NCBI RefSeq assembly: GCF_000725805.1
Contig: NZ_JOFT01000012.1
Span: 124,001-188,000, forward strand
Length of the DNA: 64,000 nt
Reading direction: 5' to 3'
DNA from: Streptomyces xanthophaeus
GTDB lineage: Bacteria; Actinomycetota; Actinomycetes; Streptomycetales; Streptomycetaceae
Both the position numbers and the translations under genes were made by a program. Below, one piece after another: positions 33,061 through 42,100 of the stretch; the first letter of the stretch is position 1, and every line of letters begins with the position of its first letter. Under the pieces are notes generated by a model. The model worked only from the letters and a program-made list of their open reading frames with translations, searched no databases and had not been told where the DNA came from.

Positions 33061-35843
33061 GCCGGACCTCCGATCAGGGTGAGGAACGCGTCCTCCAGGC
33101 GGCGGTGCGGCCCCACTCCGGTCACCGGCACCTCCAGCCGTACGAGTTCGGCGATCAGCCCGGCGGCCGTCGCCCCTTCGAGCCGTACGAGCAGCCCGTC
33201 ATCGGCGGCCACCACGGAACCCACTCCTTCCAGCGCCGCCACCTTCTCGACGCCCACCTCGTCCACCGGCCCGGCCAGCGTCACCAGCAGGGTGTCGCCC
33301 CCGCCGGTGATCTCGGCGACCTCGCCCGCCTGCACCAGCCTGCCCCGGTCCATGACCACCAGGTGCGTACAGGACTGCTCCACCTCCGACAGCAGGTGGC
33401 TGGAGACGATGACCGTCCGCCCGCCCGCCGCGTAGCGGATCATCACGTCCCGCATCTCCCGGATCTGCGGCGGGTCCAGACCGTTCGTCGGCTCGTCGAG
33501 GATGAGCAGGTCCGGCATCCCGAGCATGGCCTGCGCGATCGCCAGCCGCTGGCGCATGCCCTGCGAGTACGTGCGCACCGCGCGCTCCAGCGCGTCGCCG
33601 AGCCCGGCGATCTCCAGCGCCTCCGCCATGTGCGAGTCCTCGACGGGCCGGCCGGTGGCCTGCCAGTACAGCTCCAGATTGGCGCGGCCCGTCAGGTGCG
33701 GCAGGAACCCGGCGCCCTCCACGAAGGCCCCGACCCGCGACAGCACCGGAGCGCCGGCCCGTACCGCGTGCCCGAACACCCGGATCTCCCCGGCGTCCGG
33801 GGAGATCAGCCCCATCAGCATCCGCAGGGTCGTGGTCTTCCCGGCACCGTTGGGCCCGAGCAGCCCCAGCACCTGCCCCTTCTCCACGCGGAACGACAGG
33901 TCCCGTACGGCGTACCGGTCCTGGGCCTTCGCGTACCGCTTGGTCAGCCCCGTGATCTCCAGCGGTACGTCGGCCAGCGCCGGGTCCGGCTGCGTGTTCG
34001 GCCCGCCCCGTCCGCCCGTGGCCCCCGGGCCGGTCCGGCGGATCCCGAGCAGTGCGGCGGCCAGCACGGCCGCGCCCAGCGGGAGTCCCCAGCTCCAGGC
34101 GGGCAGCCCGGAGGAGCCGGTGCTCACGCCCTCGGCGACGGGGACGGCCAGCGGGCCCTGCGCCGAGACCGTGTAGGCGGCCGGCGCGGCGGGGCTCGCG
34201 TAGCCGAGGTCGGTGGCGGCGACGACCAGCCGAAGCCGGTGCCCCGCCTCGACGGCGTGGTCGATCGCGGGCAGCGCGAGCCGGACCTCCTTGCCCTGCT
34301 GGGCGCCCTCCACCCGGACCGGGGCGACCAGCTGGTGGGGCAGGACCTGCCGGCGTCCGTCGGGCCCGACGTCGTACACCTTGCCGAACAGCACGGCGCT
34401 TCCGTCCGCAGCCGTCGACCTCACGTTCAGGGTGACGGTCGGGGTGCCGGTGATGCGTACGTCCTTGTCCAGGGGCTCCGATTCGAACCGTGCGTTCTGC
34501 CCCGGGAAGTCCAGCGAGAGCCCGGCGCCGAACGCGGCGAGCTGGCCGCCGATGCCGGGCAGGGCGGACAGTGCGGGCGGCGCCCCGCCCGCCGGATTGG
34601 CGAAGGTCTGCTCGCGCCCCGTCAGGGCGAACTCGCGGGGGCCCGGGGTGAGGCCCGGGTACCGGTCTCCGCTCGCGCCGCGCACCTGCACGGCGCCGTC
34701 GGTGGAATCGATGCCGCCCGAGCGCGAGACCCGGAACGCCGGGCCGGTGTCCGTGCCGCCCGCGGCCCCGTCCTCCTTGAGGTAGCGGTCGAACCAGGCC
34801 GTCACCCGGCCCTCGATGCGGTCCGCCTCGCTCATCCCGCCGTCGTGCCCGCCCGCCGCCCAGTCCACGGAGACCGGAGCGCCGTTGGCGGCGATGGCCT
34901 TGGCCATGGCATCGGCCTGATCCAGCGGGAACAGGGAGTCGTCCTGGCCCTGCACGACCAGGGTCGGCACCTTGATCCGGTCGCCGACGGCCGAAGGGCT
35001 GCGCTGCTCCAGCAGCGCGCGGGCCTCGGGATCGGGCTTCCCGGCCACCGCCACCCGCTCGTACATCGCGCAGAGCTCCGGCTGGAACCGTCCGCACCCG
35101 GGCGCGGGCTGCGGTCCGGCCGCCTGCGCTCCCTGCGGCCCGGACGAGCCGGTCTGCCCGGTCGGGCCCGTCTGCTCGGACGGGGCGGACGGTCCGGGCT
35201 GCATGCCCCCGGCCGAGCCGGTGGTGAAGAAGATCCCGGCCCACAGCTTCTTGAAGACGCCGCCGGGAAAGAGGGAGTCCGCCAGGTTCCAGTAGGTGAT
35301 CTGCGGGGCGATCGCGTCCACCCGCCGGTCGTGCCCGGCGGCGAGCAGCGCCACCGCGCCACCGTAGGAGGCACCGGACATGCCGACGCGCGGATCGCCG
35401 TCCCCGTCGAGCTGCACCTCGGGCCGGGCCGCGAGCCAGTCCACGAGGCGCGAGACGTCCTTGACCTCGTACGCGGGATCGTTCAGCCCGATCCGGCCGC
35501 CGGAGCGGCCGAAGCCGCGCGCCGACCAGGTCAGGACCGCGTACCCGTCGCGGGCGAGCTGTTCGGCCTGGGCGCGGACGTCGTCCTTGCTGCCGCCGAA
35601 ACCGTGCCCGAGGAGCACCGCGGGACGTTTGTGCGTGCCGCCCGCCGTGAAGTAGGAGGTGTCGACGGGGACCTCGGGCCCGTCGGAGCCGGGCATGCCG
35701 ATCACGTGGTCCTGGCGGTGGACGGGCGGTGCGCCGTCGGACGCGGCCGTGGCGGTCCACGTACCGGCCCCCGCGACGACGGCGAGGGCCGCGGCGCCCG
35801 CGAGGAGGCGGTCGCGGCGGCGCCGGGGCAGTCGGAGCTTCAT
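33057..35843 (-). CDS. Fusion: exported alpha/beta hydrolase - TM helix - ABC transporter ATPase
   Basis: 928 residues. A signal/anchor (1-34 after a run of Arg) leads to an alpha/beta hydrolase of the X-Pro dipeptidyl-peptidase/CocE type: nucleophile Ser159 in GASYGG, Asp301/302 in GQDDSLFP, His333 in AGGHDGG, then a jelly-roll C-terminal domain (about 390-570). A membrane helix (583-600, then IRR) brings the chain back inside to an ABC ATPase with Walker A GPNGAGKT (663-670), signature YSQGMRQR (759-766) and Walker B LLILDEP (779-785). The order fits an external hydrolase and cytoplasmic ATPase in one polypeptide. Coupled to the permease. Similar fusions may exist in Streptomyces; the coupling of hydrolysis to transport is unstudied as far as I know. 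Confidence 0.88.
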   Translation of the reverse strand: MKLRLPRRRRDRLLAGAAALAVVAGAGTWTATAASDGAPPVHRQDHVIGMPGSDGPEVPVDTSYFTAGGTHKRPAVLLGHGFGGSKDDVRAQAEQLARDGYAVLTWSARGFGRSGGRIGLNDPAYEVKDVSRLVDWLAARPEVQLDGDGDPRVGMSGASYGGAVALLAAGHDRRVDAIAPQITYWNLADSLFPGGVFKKLWAGIFFTTGSAGGMQPGPSAPSEQTGPTGQTGSSGPQGAQAAGPQPAPGCGRFQPELCAMYERVAVAGKPDPEARALLEQRSPSAVGDRIKVPTLVVQGQDDSLFPLDQADAMAKAIAANGAPVSVDWAAGGHDGGMSEADRIEGRVTAWFDRYLKEDGAAGGTDTGPAFRVSRSGGIDSTDGAVQVRGASGDRYPGLTPGPREFALTGREQTFANPAGGAPPALSALPGIGGQLAAFGAGLSLDFPGQNARFESEPLDKDVRITGTPTVTLNVRSTAADGSAVLFGKVYDVGPDGRRQVLPHQLVAPVRVEGAQQGKEVRLALPAIDHAVEAGHRLRLVVAATDLGYASPAAPAAYTVSAQGPLAVPVAEGVSTGSSGLPAWSWGLPLGAAVLAAALLGIRRTGPGATGGRGGPNTQPDPALADVPLEITGLTKRYAKAQDRYAVRDLSFRVEKGQVLGLLGPNGAGKTTTLRMLMGLISPDAGEIRVFGHAVRAGAPVLSRVGAFVEGAGFLPHLTGRANLELYWQATGRPVEDSHMAEALEIAGLGDALERAVRTYSQGMRQRLAIAQAMLGMPDLLILDEPTNGLDPPQIREMRDVMIRYAAGGRTVIVSSHLLSEVEQSCTHLVVMDRGRLVQAGEVAEITGGGDTLLVTLAGPVDEVGVEKVAALEGVGSVVAADDGLLVRLEGATAAGLIAELVRLEVPVTGVGPHRRLEDAFLTLIGGPA

Positions 35844-35996
35844 ACGGGAACCCTAGACGCCCGGCGGCGCGCGCCCGAGCGCCGCAAGGGGGATGTCCCG
35901 ACCTTCCCGAGGAGTACACGGACCGCGGACACGTACCGCACCTGCGGTACGGCGGCCCGACCTGCGGGGTGCGTCCGGGGGCGGGAGGATGGCCGC

Positions 35997-37535
35997 ATGC
36001 TGCTGGCCGAACTCGCGCGCGCGTCCCGGGAGGTCGCCGGGACCTCCGCCAGGTCCCGCAAGACGGCTCTGCTCGCGGAAGTCTTCGCCGCGGCCGCCCC
36101 CGAGGAGGCCGACCTGGTGATCTCCTACCTCTCCGGGCGGCTCCCGCAGGGCCGCCCCGGCATCGGCTGGCGCGCCCTCGGCCGCCAGAGCGCGCCCGCA
36201 GCGGAGCCCACCCTCACCGTCCGGGCCGTGGACGAGGCGGTCACCGCGCTCGCCGCCGTCGCGGGCACCGGAGCCGCCGCCCGGCGCAGCGCCGTCGTCG
36301 ACAGCCTCCTGGGCGCGGCGACCGCGGCCGAGCAGGACTTCCTGCGCAGCCTGCTGTCCGGCGAGGTCCGCCAGGGCGCACTGGACGCGGTGGCTCTGGA
36401 GGGCGTGGCCGCGGCCGCCGCCGTGCCGGCCGCCGATCTGCGCCGGGCCGTCATGCTCGACGGCTCGCTGCCCCGGGTCGGCGCGGCCGTCCTGGCCGGG
36501 GGAGCGGAGGCGCTCGGCGGGTTCACCCTCCGCGTCGGGCGGCCCGTGCAGCCGATGCTGGCGCACACCGCGTCCTCGGTGACCGCGGCGCTGGAGGCGC
36601 TCGGACCCTGCGCCGTCGAGGAGAAGCTCGACGGCATCCGCATCCAGGTGCACCGCGAGGGCCAGGACGTACGGGTGTACACGCGCTCCCTCGACGAGAT
36701 CACCGACCGGCTGCCGGAGGTGGCCGAACTCGCCAGGTCGCTGCCCGGGGAGCGGTTCGTCCTCGACGGCGAGGTCATCGGACGGACGGCGGACGGGCGC
36801 CCCGTGCCCTTCCAGGAGATCGCGAGCCGGGTCGGATCGCGCATCGACGTGGCGGCCGCCCGCCGGACCCTGCCCGTCGCCCCGTACTTCTTCGACGTCC
36901 TGGTCGCCGGGGAGGAGGTCCTGCTCGACCTCCCGGTGCGCGAACGGTACGCGGCCCTCGCCGCCCTCGTCCCCGAGACCGCCCGGGTCGGCAGGCTCGT
37001 GGTCGAGGACCCGGCGGCGCAGGCGGCCGAGGCCGAGGAGTTCTCGGCCGCCACCCTGGGCCGCGGCCACGAGGGCGTCGTGGTCAAGGCTCTGGAGTCC
37101 TCATACGCGGCGGGCAGGCGGGGCAGGCACTGGCTCAAGGTGAAGCCCGTGCACACCCTCGACCTGGTGGTGCTCGCCGCAGAATGGGGCCACGGGCGGC
37201 GCACCGGACTCCTGTCGAACCTGCACCTGGGGGCCCGGACCGCCGACGGCGGGCACGCCATGCTGGGGAAGACCTTCAAGGGGCTCACGGACGAGATGCT
37301 GCGCTGGCAGACCGCCCGGCTGAAGGAGCTCGCGACCTCCGACGACGGGTTCACCGTCCGGGTGCGGCCCGAGCTGGTGGTGGAGATCGCCTACGACGGC
37401 CTCCAGCGCTCCTCGCGCTACCCGGCCGGCGTCGCCCTGCGCTTCGCCCGGGTGCTCAGACACCGCCCGGACAAGAGCGCGGAACAGGCCGATACCGTGG
37501 AGACGGTGCTCGGGCAGCAGCCCGGCCCAGGATGA
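35997..37535 (+). CDS. lig: ATP-dependent DNA ligase
   Basis: 512 residues from ATG 35997, eight bases after GGGAGG. The N-terminal DNA-binding domain (1-170) is followed by the adenylation domain with nucleophile Lys210 in EEKLDGIRIQ, motif III FVLDGEVI, motif IV HEGVVVKAL and motif V WLKVKP, then an OB domain ending in EIAYDGLQRSSRY. The three-domain layout matches archaeal-type/LigB ligases of actinobacteria rather than the multidomain LigD. No Ku or polymerase gene is adjacent. It probably serves repair beside the NAD-dependent LigA. Confidence 0.93.
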   Translation: MLLAELARASREVAGTSARSRKTALLAEVFAAAAPEEADLVISYLSGRLPQGRPGIGWRALGRQSAPAAEPTLTVRAVDEAVTALAAVAGTGAAARRSAVVDSLLGAATAAEQDFLRSLLSGEVRQGALDAVALEGVAAAAAVPAADLRRAVMLDGSLPRVGAAVLAGGAEALGGFTLRVGRPVQPMLAHTASSVTAALEALGPCAVEEKLDGIRIQVHREGQDVRVYTRSLDEITDRLPEVAELARSLPGERFVLDGEVIGRTADGRPVPFQEIASRVGSRIDVAAARRTLPVAPYFFDVLVAGEEVLLDLPVRERYAALAALVPETARVGRLVVEDPAAQAAEAEEFSAATLGRGHEGVVVKALESSYAAGRRGRHWLKVKPVHTLDLVVLAAEWGHGRRTGLLSNLHLGARTADGGHAMLGKTFKGLTDEMLRWQTARLKELATSDDGFTVRVRPELVVEIAYDGLQRSSRYPAGVALRFARVLRHRPDKSAEQADTVETVLGQQPGPG

Positions 37536-37537
37536 AT

Positions 37538-37552
37538 TTGCCTCTGAGGTAA
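37538..37552. promoter_or_regulatory. Palindrome A upstream of the XRE-cupin regulator
   Basis: TTGCCTCTGAGGTAA: inverted repeat with one mismatch, immediately after the ligase stop. Shares the pattern TTGCC-N5-GGYAA with the next site. Confidence 0.6.
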
Positions 37553-37558
37553 GACGGA

Positions 37559-37573
37559 TTGCCACCGGGGCAA
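37559..37573. promoter_or_regulatory. Palindrome B upstream of the XRE-cupin regulator
   Basis: TTGCCACCGGGGCAA: second copy of the TTGCC-N5-GGYAA dyad, centred 21 bp (two helical turns) from palindrome A and 28 bp from the regulator's start codon. Confidence 0.6.
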
Positions 37574-37593
37574 GGTTCTGGCTCAATCGAGGC

Positions 37594-38247
37594 ATGACAA
37601 CCGGTCCCACCCCCGGAAGCCCCGGAGTCGAACCCGGAGCCGAACCCGGCCCCGCCGAGGAACTCCCCAGCGTCGCTCCGCAGCTGCGCGCCCTGCGCCG
37701 CCGCACCGGGCTCACGCTGGAAGCGGCCGCCGCCCGCGCCGGACTCTCGCCCGCCCACCTGTCCCGCCTGGAGACCGGCCGGCGCCAGCCCTCGCTGCCC
37801 CTGCTGCTGGAGCTGGCCCGCACCTACGGCACGACCGTCTCCGAGCTGCTCGGCGAGACACCCGCCGTCGCCGATCCCATCGTACGGGCCGGCGGTCCGG
37901 GCGCCCGCGAGGCCGACGGCTGGACGTACTGGCAGGCCGGCGGCTCCGGACGGGGGATGCAGGCCCTGCGCGTGCACGTCCCGGAAGGCCGCAGCCAGGG
38001 CGAGCTGGTCCGCGTACACCCCGGCGAGGAATGGCTGTACGTGCTGAAGGGGCGGCTGCGGCTGCACCTGGGGGAGACCGAGTACCTGCTGGAGCCCGGG
38101 GACAGCGCGCACTTCGACTCGCTCACCCCGCACCGGATCGGGGCGGCCGGCGCCGGCGGCGCCGACCTCCTGTTCGTCCACACCCTGCTGCAGAGCAGCC
38201 TCGCCGGGCTGTGCCTCGGCGCGGGCGCCACCACGCACCACCGATAG
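37594..38247 (+). CDS. XRE-family regulator with C-terminal cupin domain
   Basis: 217 residues. Helix-turn-helix of the Cro/C1 type at about 27-86 (GLTLEAAAARAGLSPAHLSRLE) and a small-molecule-binding cupin barrel at about 120-200 (VHPGEEWLYVLKGRLRLHLG, DSAHFDSLTPHRI). Family members sense a metabolite or metal through the cupin. Twin palindromes at its promoter suggest autoregulation. The next gene, a tiny membrane protein 16 bp downstream, is probably cotranscribed. Confidence 0.9.
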   Translation: MTTGPTPGSPGVEPGAEPGPAEELPSVAPQLRALRRRTGLTLEAAAARAGLSPAHLSRLETGRRQPSLPLLLELARTYGTTVSELLGETPAVADPIVRAGGPGAREADGWTYWQAGGSGRGMQALRVHVPEGRSQGELVRVHPGEEWLYVLKGRLRLHLGETEYLLEPGDSAHFDSLTPHRIGAAGAGGADLLFVHTLLQSSLAGLCLGAGATTHHR

Positions 38248-38263
38248 CCGAGGAGCCGTACCC

Positions 38264-38446
38264 GTGTCCCAGGGAGAGAACGACGTGTCACCCGTGTCCG
38301 AGACAGCGCCCACCACCGTACGGGCCCGCATCGAGTCGAAGTTCCCGCGCGGCCTGGTGATCCGGCTGATCGCCTACTTGTTCGTCGGCCACCTCTTCGC
38401 CTTCTTCGTCTACCTCCTCTTCGTCCTGGGCGCCGAGAACCAGTGA
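38264..38446 (+). CDS. Small single-helix membrane protein (DUF6126-like)
   Basis: 60 residues from GTG 38264, behind GAGGAG. A polar N-terminus, the amphipathic RARIESKFPRGL, then one membrane helix (about 34-54, LIAYLFVGHLFAFFVYLLFV). It resembles small DUF6126-type proteins found next to XRE-cupin regulators in Streptomyces; this identification is from memory of the family. It may be the regulator's target. Confidence 0.7.
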   Translation: MSQGENDVSPVSETAPTTVRARIESKFPRGLVIRLIAYLFVGHLFAFFVYLLFVLGAENQ

Positions 38447-38525
38447 CGCGAGGGGCGCCGAAGCCCTCCCGGTTGCAGCGCTCACCACTCTGGAAACCTG
38501 CAGGTCCTGTCGCTACCCTCCGCGC

Positions 38526-39608
38526 ATGATTTCCACGGTTGTCTGGGGTACCGGCAACGTCGGCCGCTTGGCCATCCGCGCCGTCGAGGCCCATCCCGCG
38601 CTGAAGCTCACCGCCGTCATCGTCCACAATCCAGCCAAGGTCGGCCGCGACGCGGGCGAACTCGGCGAACTCGACCACCCGTTGGGGGTCGCCGCCACCG
38701 ACGACATCGAGGCGGTCCTGGCCGCCCGTCCGCAGGCCGTGGTGTACGCGGCCTCCGGGGACGTCCGCCCCGACGACGCCCTCGCCGACATCACCCGGGC
38801 CGTCCGCTCCGGCGCCGTGGTCGTCAGCCCCGCCCTCTACCCGCTCTACGACCACCGCAACGCCCCGCCCGAGTTCCGCGACCCGGTCCTGGCCGCCGTC
38901 ACGGAGGGCGGCGGCTCGCTCTTCGCCTCGGGCGTCGACCCCGGCTGGGGCAACGACGTGCTCCCGCTGCTGCTCAGTGGCCTGGGCACCACCGTCGACG
39001 TCATCCGCTGCCAGGAGATATTCGACTACTCCACCTACGACCAGCCCGACTCCGTGCGCTACCTCGTAGGCATGGGCCAGCCCATGGACTACCAGCCGAT
39101 GATGCTCCTGCCCTCCGTGCCGACCATGGTGTGGGGCGGGCAGATACGGATGATGGCCCGGGCGCTGGGCGTCGAACTGGACGAGATCCGCGAGACCTTG
39201 GACCGGCGCCCGCTCGACACCACCGTCACGACCCGGACGATGGGCGAGTTCGAGGCCGGCACCCAGGGCGCCATCCGCTTCGAGGTGCAGGGCGTCGTGG
39301 GCGGCGAGCCCCGCATCGTCATCGAGCACGTCACCCGCATCCACTCCTCCTGCGCACCGGACTGGCCGATGCCGCCCGACGGGGGCGACGGCGCCCACCG
39401 GGTCGTCATCGAGGGCCGCCCCCGCATCGAGGTCACCATCGAGGCCACCGACGAGGGCGAGAACCGCTCCGCGGGAGGCAACGCCACCGCCGTCGGACGC
39501 CTGGTGGGCGCGATCGACTGGCTCGTCGGGGCGGAACCCGGCCTCTACGACGCCCTCGACGTCCCGCTGCGCCCCGCCGTCGGCAAACTCGGAAGGAAGA
39601 CGACATGA
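38526..39608 (+). CDS. Dihydrodipicolinate reductase-like NAD(P)H oxidoreductase
   Basis: 360 residues with an N-terminal Rossmann motif VVWGTGNVGRLAIRAV and the architecture of DapB/2,4-diaminopentanoate dehydrogenase-like proteins (VVYAASGD, SPALYPLYDHR, SGVDPGWGNDVLPLLLSG). Larger than DapB (about 270), so not the lysine enzyme. Overlaps a CMD-like gene (ATGA). The substrate is unknown; related actinobacterial genes are often found with sterol or aromatic metabolism, and a cholesterol oxidase lies just beyond. Confidence 0.82.
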   Translation: MISTVVWGTGNVGRLAIRAVEAHPALKLTAVIVHNPAKVGRDAGELGELDHPLGVAATDDIEAVLAARPQAVVYAASGDVRPDDALADITRAVRSGAVVVSPALYPLYDHRNAPPEFRDPVLAAVTEGGGSLFASGVDPGWGNDVLPLLLSGLGTTVDVIRCQEIFDYSTYDQPDSVRYLVGMGQPMDYQPMMLLPSVPTMVWGGQIRMMARALGVELDEIRETLDRRPLDTTVTTRTMGEFEAGTQGAIRFEVQGVVGGEPRIVIEHVTRIHSSCAPDWPMPPDGGDGAHRVVIEGRPRIEVTIEATDEGENRSAGGNATAVGRLVGAIDWLVGAEPGLYDALDVPLRPAVGKLGRKTT

Positions 39609-40084
39609 GGATCGACATCCCCGAAGGCCAGCACCCGATCGAGTACGTGTGGGGAGACATGGTCCCCGGCATCGGCATGGCCGCCGCCAACTTCTCCCTG
39701 TCGGTGTACGCCCACACCACCCTGGGGCTGCGCGAGTTCGAGGCCGCCCGGCTGCGCGTCGCGCAGATCAACGGGTGCGTCTTCTGCCTCGACTGGCGCA
39801 CCGAACGGGAGGGGGAGAAGGTCGAGGAGGAGTTCTCCGAGGCGGTCACCGAGTGGCGCACCACCGGGGCGTTCGACGAGCGCACCCGGCTGGCGGCGGA
39901 GTACGCCGAGCGGTACACCCTCGACCACCACGGCCTGGACGAGGAGTTCTGGGACCGGATGACCGCGCACTACAGCCAGCTCGAGATCGTGGAGCTGACG
40001 ATGAGCATCGGGTCCTGGCTGGCCTTCGGCCGCCTCAACCACGTCCTCGGCCTCGACAGCGTCTGCATGCTGCCGGGCCACTGA
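39605..40084 (+). CDS. Carboxymuconolactone decarboxylase/AhpD-like protein
   Basis: 159 residues from ATG 39605. CMD fold with CxxC in INGCVFCLDWRTE, but without the following His of peroxidase-type AhpD. Coupled to the reductase gene and ended by a strong hairpin at 40143-40175. Role unknown; a redox partner or gamma-carboxymuconolactone-type enzyme is possible. Confidence 0.85.
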   Translation: MRIDIPEGQHPIEYVWGDMVPGIGMAAANFSLSVYAHTTLGLREFEAARLRVAQINGCVFCLDWRTEREGEKVEEEFSEAVTEWRTTGAFDERTRLAAEYAERYTLDHHGLDEEFWDRMTAHYSQLEIVELTMSIGSWLAFGRLNHVLGLDSVCMLPGH

Positions 40085-40142
40085 CCTGGCCCCGACACGG
40101 GCGCGGGGCCGGCACACGGGTCCGCGGGACCGGCACACGGGT

Positions 40143-40175
40143 CCGGGGCCGATCGGTACGCCCGATCGGCCCCGG
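40143..40175. terminator. Bidirectional terminator
   Basis: A 14-bp perfect stem CCGGGGCCGATCGG / CCGATCGGCCCCGG with a 5-nt loop, between the convergent CMD and cholesterol oxidase genes. It is preceded by two copies of CCGGCACACGGGTCCG. Confidence 0.75.
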
Positions 40176-40196
40176 TCTCCGCGCGTCCGGCCCCCG

Positions 40197-41861
<1,665 letters not shown>

Positions 41862-41872
41862 CTAGGCTGAAT

Positions 41873-41886
41873 GGGAACGAGTTCTA
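41873..41886. promoter_or_regulatory. KstR-like site in the choA leader
   Basis: GGGAACGAGTTCTA matches TNNAACNNGTTNNA except for the first base. It is 27 bp upstream of the choA start and next to a possible -10 (minus-strand TAGAGT). Confidence 0.5.
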
Positions 41887-41945
41887 CTGCCGCCCGCTTG
41901 TGAAGTCACTACATACCTCTAGGTAACTTCGTAACTTTCGGCCGA

Positions 41946-42100
41946 TCACGTCACAGGAACGGCGGGTTCCCGGCGCCGTACCCGGCCAAGGACCAGCACC
42001 GATGCGACCGCCGCGAAGGCGCACCAGGCGAAGGCGAATTCCGGCCTCCACGGCGCCGCGCAGATCACCGCGCCCGCGGCCGTCAACGGGTCCCGGTCCT
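41946..42100 (-). pseudogene. C-terminal remnant of a membrane transporter
   Basis: Minus-strand frame ending at TGA 41946-41948 reads TAAGAVICAAPWRPEFAF, WCAFAAVASVLVLGRV and RRREPAVPVT: a last membrane helix with basic tail, as at the end of an MFS protein. There is no start and it ends abruptly near the stop of the intact MFS gene, so it looks like debris. Otherwise 41887-42098 is empty. Confidence 0.4.

Noticed and set aside
33105..35996. Long + strand frame in front of the DNA ligase
   Set aside because: It is the antisense of the hydrolase-ATPase fusion. The ligase alignment begins at MLLAELAR, with a good ribosome binding site before 35997.
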